Origin: Flavobacterium saccharophilum
GTDB taxonomy: Bacteria > Bacteroidota > Bacteroidia > Flavobacteriales > Flavobacteriaceae
Length of the DNA: 64,000 nt
Assembly: GCF_900142735.1 (NCBI RefSeq)
Contig: NZ_FRBY01000004.1
Location: 434,001-498,000 of the forward strand
Reading direction: 5' to 3'
In this document: piece after piece, positions 52,649-61,362 of the stretch
How the letters are laid out: every line of letters starts with the position of its first letter
How positions within the stretch are numbered: position 1 is the first letter of the stretch
Position numbers and translations under genes: made by a program
Notes under the pieces: model-generated
What the model was told of the DNA's origin: nothing
Databases searched by the model: none
What the model saw: only the letters and a program-made list of their open reading frames with translations

Positions 52649-54526
52649 ATGGATATCATTGACGTATCGATCATCGTAGCCTATATTCTGCTTTCAGTAG
52701 GAATAGGAATTTGGATTTCAAGAAAAGCATCAAAAGGATTAGATGATTATTTCCTTGGCGGAAAAACAATCAAATGGTATTTTTTAGGGTTGAGTAACGG
52801 ATCAGGAATGTTTGATGTTTCAGGAACTTCCTGGATGATTGGCGTTCTGTTTTTATATGGTGTAAAAAGTTTTATGTTTATGTGGCTTTGGCCTATTTGG
52901 AATCAGATTTTTGTGATGATGTTCCTCGCAGTCTGGATCAGAAGATCAAAGGTAATGACAGGTTCTGAATGGATTTTAACCCGTTTTGGAAACGACAAAG
53001 CCGGAAAAGCATCTCATATTATTGTGGCTATTTTTGCCATTATTTCTACCATTGGTTTTATTGCTTATTTCTTTGAAGGAATCGGGAAATTCATAACCAT
53101 TATTCTTCCTTGGGATTTAACGCTTCAATATGGAGATTTAATTCTCTTGACATCAGAACGTTCTTATGCTTTGATAATTATCTTTTTAACTACAATTTAT
53201 ACGGTTAAAGGCGGAATGTTTTCGGTAGTGGCTACAGAAGTGGTACAATATTTAATTATGATTATTGCCAGCGTTTTGATTGCAGGTTATGCCTTTGTAA
53301 ATTATACTGATATTCAAATTAACTCTGTAATTAGCGAAGAGTGGAAAAATGTTTTCTTCGGATGGCAGTTCGAAACACAGTGGAGCGAAAAGTTTCAGAC
53401 CTTTAATAATTTAATTGATTCAGAAGGATACAAAATGTTTGGTGCTTTTATTGGAATGACATTGTTCAAAGGCTTCTTTGCCAGCGTTGCCGGACCAACG
53501 CCAAGTTATGATTTACAAAGAATTCTGTCTACAAAATCGGTAAAAGAAGCGGCTTATATGAGCGGTTTTACAAATCTGATTTTATTCATTCCAAGATACT
53601 TATTAATCACTGGAATTGTGGTAATTGCTTTAATAAACCTGGCGCCGGAATTAAATGCAAATACAGGTTTAACCGGAGCCGATTTGGAATTATTAATGCC
53701 AAAAGTGGTTAATTTATATCTGCCTGTCGGAATAAAAGGACTTTTACTTGCCGGTTTATTGGCGGCATTTATGTCTGGATTCTCTGCTTTTGTAAATGCA
53801 GGACCAGCTTATATTGTAAATGATATTTATAAAAAATACTTCAAACCCGTTGCAACCAATGCACACTATATTAAAGTAAGCCAGATTTCTTCTTTCATAG
53901 TTGTTGGATTAGGCGTTTTTATGGGATTCTTTGCAGATTCTATTAATTCATTAACCTTATGGATCACCAGCGCCTTGTACGGAGGTTATGTGGCGGCCAA
54001 TTTTTTAAAATGGATTTGGTGGCGCTTTAATGGCTGGGGGTATTTTTGGGGAATGTTTGCCGGCTTAATCGTAGCTTCTTTACAGTTCGTTTTAGGACAA
54101 TATAAAGGAACTTTTACCCAAGGATCATTTTTATATGATTTGTCAGAAGTACAGGCGATTTACTTATTTCCAGTCATATTTGGTTTCTCCATTCTAGGTT
54201 GTCTTTTAGGAACTTTCCTAAGCAAACCAACAGATATGGATGTGCTAAAATCTTTCTACACCAATGTTAGGCCTTGGGGATGGTGGAGTCCGGTTTATAA
54301 AACATTAAAAGTAGAAGATCAGACGTTCGAAAAGAACAATGATTTCTGGAAAGATATGCTGAATTGTGTTATCGGAATTGTATGGCAGTCGAGTATGATT
54401 CTGCTTCCGATATACTTTGTGATCAGAGATTATCCAAAAGCTATTGCAGCATTAGTTGTGTTTTTAGTGACAACGACTATTTTGAAATTTACGTGGTTGG
54501 ATAAAGTTCGAAAAATAGAGGATTAA
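52649..54526 (+). CDS. SSS-family sodium:solute symporter
   Basis: A 625-residue inner-membrane protein with about 13-15 helices: D-D-Y-F-L-G-G-K-T-I-K-W near the start, G-S-G-M-F-D-V-S-G-T-S-W and F-M-S-G-F-S-A-F-V-N-A-G-P-A-Y-I later, the sodium-site region of SSS carriers. In this locus it is the only inner-membrane importer, placed directly before the cytoplasmic GH130 phosphorylase. The substrate is therefore probably a mannosyl disaccharide or a related sugar (inference). Confidence 0.9.
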   Translation: MDIIDVSIIVAYILLSVGIGIWISRKASKGLDDYFLGGKTIKWYFLGLSNGSGMFDVSGTSWMIGVLFLYGVKSFMFMWLWPIWNQIFVMMFLAVWIRRSKVMTGSEWILTRFGNDKAGKASHIIVAIFAIISTIGFIAYFFEGIGKFITIILPWDLTLQYGDLILLTSERSYALIIIFLTTIYTVKGGMFSVVATEVVQYLIMIIASVLIAGYAFVNYTDIQINSVISEEWKNVFFGWQFETQWSEKFQTFNNLIDSEGYKMFGAFIGMTLFKGFFASVAGPTPSYDLQRILSTKSVKEAAYMSGFTNLILFIPRYLLITGIVVIALINLAPELNANTGLTGADLELLMPKVVNLYLPVGIKGLLLAGLLAAFMSGFSAFVNAGPAYIVNDIYKKYFKPVATNAHYIKVSQISSFIVVGLGVFMGFFADSINSLTLWITSALYGGYVAANFLKWIWWRFNGWGYFWGMFAGLIVASLQFVLGQYKGTFTQGSFLYDLSEVQAIYLFPVIFGFSILGCLLGTFLSKPTDMDVLKSFYTNVRPWGWWSPVYKTLKVEDQTFEKNNDFWKDMLNCVIGIVWQSSMILLPIYFVIRDYPKAIAALVVFLVTTTILKFTWLDKVRKIED

Positions 54527-54575
54527 TTAGATAATTAGTCAATTAGATAATTAGAAAATAGAATATAGAAAAATA

Positions 54576-54710
54576 TTAAACACATAGAAACATAGATTTT
54601 AATTGGTAAAAGGAGATTAAAAGAAACTAGTTTCTTACACATAGCTATGTTTCTTTAAGTTAATGCAATGCCTTTTTTAGGTTTCAAAAACTATGATTCT
54701 ATGTGTTTAA
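54576..54710. repeat. ACATAG inverted repeat, copy 2a
   Basis: Arms TTAAACACATAGAAACATAG (54576) and CTATGATTCTATGTGTTTAA (to 54710), with an internal ACACATAGCTATGT palindrome. Related to the element at 23257. Confidence 0.8.
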
Positions 54711-54729
54711 AAAACTAAAAAATAAATTA

Positions 54730-54828
54730 TTAAAACGCATAGGACATAGAACTTCAAGTGTGAAAAAAAAACTAGTTTCCCACACATAGCTTGTTTTTTC
54801 TAGCATCTATGTTTCTATGTGTTTTTAA
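54730..54828. repeat. ACATAG inverted repeat, copy 2b
   Basis: Arms TTAAAACGCATAGGACATAG (54730) and CTATGTTTCTATGTGTTTTT (54807-54826, then AA), in direct tandem with copy 2a. The right arm contains an in-frame GTG (54819) that would extend GH130; this is an artefact of the repeat. Confidence 0.8.
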
Positions 54829-54869
54829 AGAAAAGAATAAACAAAAAAACAACAAAACAATATTTAAAG

Positions 54870-55835
54870 ATGAGTACAATTCCTTGGCAAGACAGACCCG
54901 AAAACAGCAATGATGTAATGTGGAGATATTCTGAAAATCCTATTATAGAAAGATACGCTATACCATCTTCAAACAGTATTTTTAATAGTGCTGTTGTTCC
55001 TTTTGGTGATGGATTTGCAGGTGTTTTCAGATGCGATAATAAAGCGGTTCAAATGAATATTTTTGCCGGTTTCAGTAAAAACGGAATTGATTGGGATATT
55101 AATCATGAACCAATTGTAATGCAATCCGGTAATACTGAAATGATCGAATCGGCATATAAATATGATCCCCGAGTTGTTTTTATCGAAGATCGTTACTGGA
55201 TTACGTGGTGTAATGGCTACAACGGACCCACAATCGGAATTGGATATACTTTTGACTTTAAAGAGTTTTTTCAATGCGAAAATGCCTTTTTACCTTTCAA
55301 CAGAAATGGTGTTTTGTTTCCACAGAAAATCAACGGAAAATATGCGATGTTAAGTCGTCCGAGTGATAACGGTCATACGCCTTTCGGAGATATTTGGATC
55401 AGTTATAGCCCGGATATGAAATATTGGGGAGAACACCGTTTGGTGATGAAACCAACTCCGTTTGAAGACAGTGCGTGGCAATGTACAAAAGTAGGAGCAG
55501 GACCAATTCCAATTCTTACTGACGAAGGCTGGTTAATGATTTATCATGGCGTTATCAATACCTGTAACGGTTTCCGCTATGCAATGGGATCGGCACTTTT
55601 AGACGTTAATTCTCCAGATAAAGTAAAATACAGAACTCAGCCTTATTTATTAGGACCTGCTGAACTTTATGAAATGGTTGGCGATGTACCAAATGTGGTG
55701 TTCCCATGTGCGGCTTTGCACGATACAGAAGAAGATAAATTAGCTGTTTATTATGGTGCAGCTGATACAGTTGTAGCTATCGCATTTGGTAAATTAAGCG
55801 AAGTGGTGCAGTTTACAAAAGATAACAGTTTATAG
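54870..55835 (+). CDS. GH130 family beta-mannoside phosphorylase
   Basis: A 321-residue cytoplasmic protein, starting at the ATG at 54870. An in-frame GTG at 54819 lies in a repeat and is rejected. It has a five-bladed propeller signature of GH130: E-N-P-I-I-E, S-A-Y-K-Y-D99-P-R-V (catalytic Asp), G-Y-T-F-D-F-K-E-F, and later D-E-G-W-L-M-I-Y-H-G-V. GH130 enzymes phosphorolyse beta-1,4-mannosyl-glucose or beta-1,4-mannosyl-GlcNAc; the neighbours point to the latter, from N-glycan cores. The CBM9-like gene follows after 7 bp. Confidence 0.9.
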   Translation: MSTIPWQDRPENSNDVMWRYSENPIIERYAIPSSNSIFNSAVVPFGDGFAGVFRCDNKAVQMNIFAGFSKNGIDWDINHEPIVMQSGNTEMIESAYKYDPRVVFIEDRYWITWCNGYNGPTIGIGYTFDFKEFFQCENAFLPFNRNGVLFPQKINGKYAMLSRPSDNGHTPFGDIWISYSPDMKYWGEHRLVMKPTPFEDSAWQCTKVGAGPIPILTDEGWLMIYHGVINTCNGFRYAMGSALLDVNSPDKVKYRTQPYLLGPAELYEMVGDVPNVVFPCAALHDTEEDKLAVYYGAADTVVAIAFGKLSEVVQFTKDNSL

Positions 55836-55842
55836 AAAAAAT

Positions 55843-56910
55843 ATGCGTTTAAAATCTAAATGTTTGGCAGTTGCTTTCGGGATTCTTTCGATAAGTGCTT
55901 ATTCACAATCGAAAAAAGATGTTGTGCCCAAAACGTATGTAGCTGCTAAAACATCAACTCCAATTGCAATTGATGGAGAAGAAAATGATGCTTCGTGGAA
56001 TAAAGTGGAATGGACGGCTCTTTTTGAAGATATCTCAACTGATGTAAAACCAAAATATGCCACCAAAGTAAAAATGCTTTGGGACGAAACCAACTTTTAC
56101 ATACTGGCAAAAATGGAAGAACCGCATGTTTGGGCGAATCTAAAACAACGGGATACCATTATTTTTTATAATAATGATTTTGAAGTTTTTATAGATCCGG
56201 ACAGCGATACTTTTAACTATTATGAATTAGAGATAAATGCTTTAAATACAGCTTGGGATCTATTTTTGACGAAACCATACAGAGAAGATGATAAAGTGGT
56301 TTTAAACGATTGGAATATTCCCGGTTTAAAATCGGCTGTAAAAATCAATGGAACCTTAAATAATCCAAACGATACCGATGAAGGTTGGGTATTGGAAATG
56401 GCGATTCCGTGGGCATCATACAAAACAACTTTCTTTGATCAAAATGTTCCAGTAGATAAATTCTGGAGAGTTAATTTTTCGAGGGTAAACTGGCAACATG
56501 ATGTCAAAAACGGAAGTTACGAACGCAAGAAAGATACTGAAGGAAAATTTCTTCCGGAATACAATTGGGTTTGGTCGCCAATGGGTGTAATCAATATGCA
56601 TGAACCTGAAAAATGGGGTTATGTTTATTTTTCTTCAAAAGAAGGAAAAGACAGTTTTGAGATTCCGCAGGATGAAAAAGTCAAATGGGAATTGTACACA
56701 CTTTACCGCGCACAGAAAGAATATCATAATAAAAATAAAACCTGGGCAAAATCGATAACAGATCTTACTAAAAAACCGATTACTGTTGATGGAAAAGTAT
56801 TAAAACCAATACTCGAAAATCATACAACCGGATTTAATATAGCTGTAAAAAGTCCATTCTCGAATAAAACTTTAATTATAGAAGAAGACGGCAAAATAAT
56901 ATCAAAATAA
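55843..56910 (+). CDS. CBM9-like (DOMON) exported protein
   Basis: A 355-residue protein with a signal peptide (1-21, ending SAYSQ). Residues 38-235 form a carbohydrate-binding family 9-like fold (PIAIDGEENDASWNKVEW, NDFEVFIDPDSDTFNYYELEINALNTAWDLFL, EGWVLEMAIPW). The last third has no recognised domain. Such stand-alone CBM9-like proteins are common in Bacteroidota glycan loci and may bind oligosaccharides in the periplasm. It is in one operon with the GH130 gene (7 bp) and the next gene (6 bp). Confidence 0.85.
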   Translation: MRLKSKCLAVAFGILSISAYSQSKKDVVPKTYVAAKTSTPIAIDGEENDASWNKVEWTALFEDISTDVKPKYATKVKMLWDETNFYILAKMEEPHVWANLKQRDTIIFYNNDFEVFIDPDSDTFNYYELEINALNTAWDLFLTKPYREDDKVVLNDWNIPGLKSAVKINGTLNNPNDTDEGWVLEMAIPWASYKTTFFDQNVPVDKFWRVNFSRVNWQHDVKNGSYERKKDTEGKFLPEYNWVWSPMGVINMHEPEKWGYVYFSSKEGKDSFEIPQDEKVKWELYTLYRAQKEYHNKNKTWAKSITDLTKKPITVDGKVLKPILENHTTGFNIAVKSPFSNKTLIIEEDGKIISK

Positions 56911-56916
56911 ACCACT

Positions 56917-57999
56917 ATGAAACTACCAAAACTATTACTTTTTTTATTGGCACTTAGTATTTTTTCGTGTGCTAAAAAAGAAGAACAAACCACTTTTAAA
57001 TTTGGAGTCTGGACAACGGCAGATGCTAAAAAATCTGATGCAGATTACACAAAAGAATTCAAAAAATACAAAGATGGAGGAATTGACGAAGTCTTAATAA
57101 ATACAGGAACTGATCCAAAACTGTTAACAAGAATAGCACCTTTAGCAGCAAAAGAAGGTCTAAAAGTGCACGCCTGGATTATGGCGATGAACAGACCGGG
57201 CGATTCAATTGCTTTACAACATCCCGACTGGTATCAGGTAAGTAAAGAAGGAAAATCATGTTTTGATAACCGTCCGTATGTAGATTATTATCAATGGTTA
57301 TGTCCAACCAGAAAAGAATCAAGAGAACACGTTTTACATTTAGTTGAAGAGTTAGCAAAAGTAGAAGGTATTGAAAGCGTTCACCTGGATTACATTCGTT
57401 TCCCGGATATCTTTTTACCAATCAGTTTATTACCAAAATACAATTTGGTTCAGGACGTAGAATTACCTCAGTTTGATTTTTGTTATTGTGACGAATGTGT
57501 AAAAGCATTCGAAAAAATCCATCATAAAAACCCAAAAACGAGCCATAACACTTCTATCGATATGGAGTGGAAAAACTTCAGACTTAATGCGATACAAGCT
57601 GTAGTAAATGACGCTTACAAAATTGTACACAAACACAATAAAAAACTAACGGCAGCGGTATTTCCTTATCCTGAAATGGCCGATCATATGGTGCGTCAGC
57701 GCTGGGATAAATGGGATATTGATGAAGTTTACCCAATGATTTATCATAGTTTTTATGATGAAGAAATTGACTGGGTTGGTTACGCAACAAAACAAGGAGT
57801 AGCCGATTTACAAGGCAAACAAACGAAAGTAAATACCGGAATTTATATTCCTGGATTAAAATCGGATAAAGAATTAAAAGAAGCCATTTTGTTAGCAAAA
57901 GATAATGGTGCCGTAGGAGTTTCGTTTTTCGATGGTGGCGCTTTATCTGAAAGCAATCTGAAAACAATTAAGGAAACAAAGGCAAGTTTAAATAATTAG
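56917..57999 (+). CDS. Family-10-like glycosyl hydrolase lipoprotein
   Basis: A 360-residue probable lipoprotein (lipobox SIFSC, C18). A TIM-barrel-type glycosidase fold is suggested by F-G-V-W-T-T-A near 27, V-H-A-W-I-M-A-M-N, S-V-H-L-D-Y-I-R-F-P-D, A-V-F-P-Y-P, D-E-V-Y-P-M-I-Y-H-S-F-Y and the final G-V-S-F-F-D-G-G-A. These match the 'putative glycoside hydrolase, family-10-like' group (GHL10), whose activities are mostly unproven. The conserved D in H-L-D-Y-I-R and D/E in D-E-V-Y are candidate catalytic residues. In this operon it might be a surface endo- or exo-glycosidase for the imported oligosaccharide. Confidence 0.75.
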   Translation: MKLPKLLLFLLALSIFSCAKKEEQTTFKFGVWTTADAKKSDADYTKEFKKYKDGGIDEVLINTGTDPKLLTRIAPLAAKEGLKVHAWIMAMNRPGDSIALQHPDWYQVSKEGKSCFDNRPYVDYYQWLCPTRKESREHVLHLVEELAKVEGIESVHLDYIRFPDIFLPISLLPKYNLVQDVELPQFDFCYCDECVKAFEKIHHKNPKTSHNTSIDMEWKNFRLNAIQAVVNDAYKIVHKHNKKLTAAVFPYPEMADHMVRQRWDKWDIDEVYPMIYHSFYDEEIDWVGYATKQGVADLQGKQTKVNTGIYIPGLKSDKELKEAILLAKDNGAVGVSFFDGGALSESNLKTIKETKASLNN

Positions 58000-58217
58000 T
58001 GGTTTTTTTGTTAAATCCGGATATCTGCTGAGTTGGTTAGCGTAGATATTCGGATTTTAATCAAAAGTAACTTTATATATTGATATCCTGAACCATAATA
58101 ACAATTATGGTTCTGTTTGTTTTATTATAGTATGTATTTTTATTTCATAAGAAGGAGTATTTTATTATTTTTCTAACGGAATAAAATTTAAGAATTTACA
58201 AGAGTAAAAATCAAATA

Positions 58218-61200
58218 ATGAAAAAAACTATATTCATTGCCGCACTCACCATAGCTTCTATATTTTCTGTTCAGGCACAGCAAAGTACTCCTTTCTGGCA
58301 AAACGAAAAAATCAATGAAGAAAATAGAGAACCCATGCATGTTTTCTATTATGTTTTTGAAAATGAAACATTAGCGGCGAATAATGACTGGAGAGCATCA
58401 AAAAACTATTTAGACATCAACGGTGCCTGGAAATTTAAATATGTTGACAGCCCGGCAGATCTTCCTGCAGCATTTGAAAAAAGCAATTTTAACGATCAAA
58501 CGTGGGATAATTTTAAAATTCCGGCAAGCTGGGATGTAAATGGATATGGTTTTCCGGTTTACACTAATACCACTTATGATTTTGCAAAATACATAAAAGT
58601 AAATCCGCCTTTTGTTCCTGAAAACTATAATCCGACAGGAGTTTACAGACGCGAAATTACAATCGATAAATCCTGGGAAGGAAAAGATATTTTTCTTCAT
58701 ATTGGTACTGCAAAATCAAATCTAACGGTTTGGGTAAACGGTGTTTATGTAGGTTATGGCGAAGACGGAAAATTACCATCAGAATTTAACCTGAATAAAT
58801 ATGTAAAAACCGGTAAAAATACGATCGTCCTAAAAGTGATGAAATGGAGCGATGGTTCGTATTTAGAATGTCAGGATTTTTGGAGATTTAGCGGTATTAC
58901 AAGAGATTCTTATTTAGTTGCAAGAAATAAAACACATTTAAAAGATTATGAAATCGTTCCGGATTTAGACGCTTCTTATGTAAATGGAACTTTGAAAATT
59001 GCAACTGAATTTTCAAATTTAAATCAAAAAGACAATTATACGCTAGAGGTTCAATTGAAAGATGGAGATAAAATTATTACTTCAAAGGTTATTTCCGCTT
59101 TAAGCGAAAAACAAACATTCGACCTTGCTGTGGATAATCCTAAGAAATGGAGTGCAGAAATCCCGAATTTATATCAGGTTAATTTTCTGCTGAAAGATAA
59201 AAAAGGAAATGTTATTGAAGTTATCCACCAAAATATTGGTTTTAGAAAAGTAGAAATCAAAGGGGGACAGCTTTTGGTTAATGGAAAAGCGATTTATATA
59301 AAAGGGGTTAACCGCCATGAAACAGATCCTGTTACCGGACAAACGATTTCAAGAGAACGTATGGAGGAAGATATTAAATTAATGAAAGAATTTAATATCA
59401 ATGCCGTGAGAATGTCACATTATCCAAACGATGAATATTTCTATGAATTATGCGATAAATATGGAATCTATGTTGTGGATGAAGCCAATATAGAATCGCA
59501 TGGAATGGGGTATGATCTTACCAAAACTTTAGGTAATAAACCGAGTTGGGAATTGGCGCATTTGCAACGTATGCAGCGTATGGTGGAGCGTGATAAAAAC
59601 TTTCCTTCCATTATTATTTGGAGTATGGGAAATGAGGCTGGGAATGGTTATAATTTTTATCGAGGATATTTATGGATAAAAGATCGTGATAAATCGAGAC
59701 CAATTCAGTACGAAAGAGCGACCGCCGGTGCGTGGGATGGAAAGGATTTGAAATACGAATGGAATTCGGATATCATCGATCCAATGTATAGTTCTCCAGA
59801 TAAAATGGAAGAATATATATTGGCAAATCCGCATCCGGACAGGCCTTATATTCAATGCGAATATGCGCATGCAATGGGGAATTCAATGGGGAACTTTAAG
59901 GACTATTGGGATATAATCAGAAAGTATCCAAATTTCCAGGGAGGTTTTATTTGGGATATGATCGATCAGTCAGTATATAAAACACAGCCAGACGGAACTG
60001 TAGTTTTAGCTTATGGAGGAGATTTTGGACCTAAGGATACACCAAGTGATAATAACTTTCTGGACAATGGCGTTTTCAGCCCGGAACGAAAACCAAACCC
60101 GCATGCTTTTGAAATGCGAAATGTGTATCAAAATATTCTGACTTCGTGGGAAAATAAAGAAAGTACAATTATAAAAGTTTACAATGAATTTTCGTTTAAA
60201 GATTTAAGCAATGTGAGTTTGCATTGGAAATTAATTTTGGATGGAAAAGAGACTGAAAATGGTGTTATTGATAATTTAGAAATAAAACCAAATGAATCTA
60301 AAACCTATAAATTACCGATTAAATTAGACGGAAAACAGTTTCAGGAAGCTTTTATAAATGTGACGTATCATATCAAACAGGATGAGCCATTTTTACCAAA
60401 AGATTTCCAAATTGCAACAGAGCAACTGGCTCTTAAAGGAAGCTGGAAGAACGATATTAAAATCGTAGGCACTTCAAAAATAACGGTAGAAAAAAAGGAA
60501 AATAGTACCGTATTTAAAAGTGATAAAATGCAAATTACTTTTGATAAGAAAACGGGATTTATAAATGCTTATTCCTTCCAAAATCAGCCCATTATAAAAG
60601 AAGGATATCAATTGCGTCCTAATTTATGGAGAGCGCCAAATGACAATGATTTTGGAGCGTATCTTCAGGAGAAATTAAAACCATGGAAAGACGCAACAGA
60701 AAATCCGATCCTTGTAAATTGGGCCTATACTGTTTCCAAAGACAATAAAATTATTGTTACAGCAACATATGATTTACCTCAGGTTGTTTCAAAATTAGTT
60801 TTGAATTACGAACTTAGCGGCAACGGAGAATTAAGCGTGAAAGAAGAGTTAAACATTGATAAAACAAAAGAACAGCCCATGCTGCCAAGATTTGGTATGG
60901 AAATAATTGTTCCGAAAGACTTTAGTAATATGACTTATTACGGAAGAGGACCACACGAAAATTACATTGACAGAAACTACAGTTCGCAAGTGGGGCTTTA
61001 TACTCAGACGGTTTCACAACAGTTTTATCCTTATATCCGTCCGCAGGAAACGGGAAATAAAACGGATATTCGTTGGGTTGAATTATCAAACGATAAATTG
61101 AAATTAACCGTAAAATCAGATGATATGTTGTCGATAACCGCTTTGCATTATTTGAATGAAGATTTAGATGATGGATTGAAAAAAGATCAAAGACACGCCG

Positions 61201-61358
61201 CCGAATTAAAAGAAAGAGATTTGACCAGTTTTAAAATCGATTACAAACAAATGGGTGTAGGAGGTATTGATAGCTGGCAAGCGTGGCCAATGAAAAAATA
61301 TCTTATGCAAGACAAAAATTATCAGTATCAATTTAAAATTACACCATCTTTAAAATAA
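58218..61358 (+). CDS. GH2 beta-galactosidase
   Basis: A 1046-residue exported enzyme of LacZ type, with a signal peptide 1-20 (ending SVQAQ). Sugar-binding and Ig-like domains precede the TIM barrel. The acid/base E473 is in I-I-W-S-M-G-N-E-A-G-N-G, the nucleophile E548 is in I-Q-C-E-Y-A-H-A-M-G-N-S, and N-R-H-E-T-D-P appears earlier. The C-terminal bgal_small_N-like domain contains W-R-A-P-N-D-N-D-F-G. The length and HAMGNS motif favour beta-galactosidase over beta-mannosidase. It starts a second transcript (218-bp gap) and continues 4 bp later into GH20. Confidence 0.92.
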   Translation: MKKTIFIAALTIASIFSVQAQQSTPFWQNEKINEENREPMHVFYYVFENETLAANNDWRASKNYLDINGAWKFKYVDSPADLPAAFEKSNFNDQTWDNFKIPASWDVNGYGFPVYTNTTYDFAKYIKVNPPFVPENYNPTGVYRREITIDKSWEGKDIFLHIGTAKSNLTVWVNGVYVGYGEDGKLPSEFNLNKYVKTGKNTIVLKVMKWSDGSYLECQDFWRFSGITRDSYLVARNKTHLKDYEIVPDLDASYVNGTLKIATEFSNLNQKDNYTLEVQLKDGDKIITSKVISALSEKQTFDLAVDNPKKWSAEIPNLYQVNFLLKDKKGNVIEVIHQNIGFRKVEIKGGQLLVNGKAIYIKGVNRHETDPVTGQTISRERMEEDIKLMKEFNINAVRMSHYPNDEYFYELCDKYGIYVVDEANIESHGMGYDLTKTLGNKPSWELAHLQRMQRMVERDKNFPSIIIWSMGNEAGNGYNFYRGYLWIKDRDKSRPIQYERATAGAWDGKDLKYEWNSDIIDPMYSSPDKMEEYILANPHPDRPYIQCEYAHAMGNSMGNFKDYWDIIRKYPNFQGGFIWDMIDQSVYKTQPDGTVVLAYGGDFGPKDTPSDNNFLDNGVFSPERKPNPHAFEMRNVYQNILTSWENKESTIIKVYNEFSFKDLSNVSLHWKLILDGKETENGVIDNLEIKPNESKTYKLPIKLDGKQFQEAFINVTYHIKQDEPFLPKDFQIATEQLALKGSWKNDIKIVGTSKITVEKKENSTVFKSDKMQITFDKKTGFINAYSFQNQPIIKEGYQLRPNLWRAPNDNDFGAYLQEKLKPWKDATENPILVNWAYTVSKDNKIIVTATYDLPQVVSKLVLNYELSGNGELSVKEELNIDKTKEQPMLPRFGMEIIVPKDFSNMTYYGRGPHENYIDRNYSSQVGLYTQTVSQQFYPYIRPQETGNKTDIRWVELSNDKLKLTVKSDDMLSITALHYLNEDLDDGLKKDQRHAAELKERDLTSFKIDYKQMGVGGIDSWQAWPMKKYLMQDKNYQYQFKITPSLK

Positions 61359-61362
61359 TAAT

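Larger units (their letters stand above)
54527..54869. other. Intergenic region filled with ACATAG repeats
   Basis: 343 bases between the symporter and GH130 genes, mostly two adjoining inverted repeats (54576-54710 and 54730-54828). Nothing gene-like. The repeats may separate the symporter transcript from the GH130 operon. Confidence 0.6.

Noticed and set aside
54819..54869. GTG start of the GH130 enzyme
   Set aside because: It falls in the ACATAG repeat arm; the GH130 family begins at 54870.
58410..58700. Minus-strand frame inside the GH2 gene (and similar frames in other large genes)
   Set aside because: Shadow of the strong GH2 coding frame; no start context or known domain.
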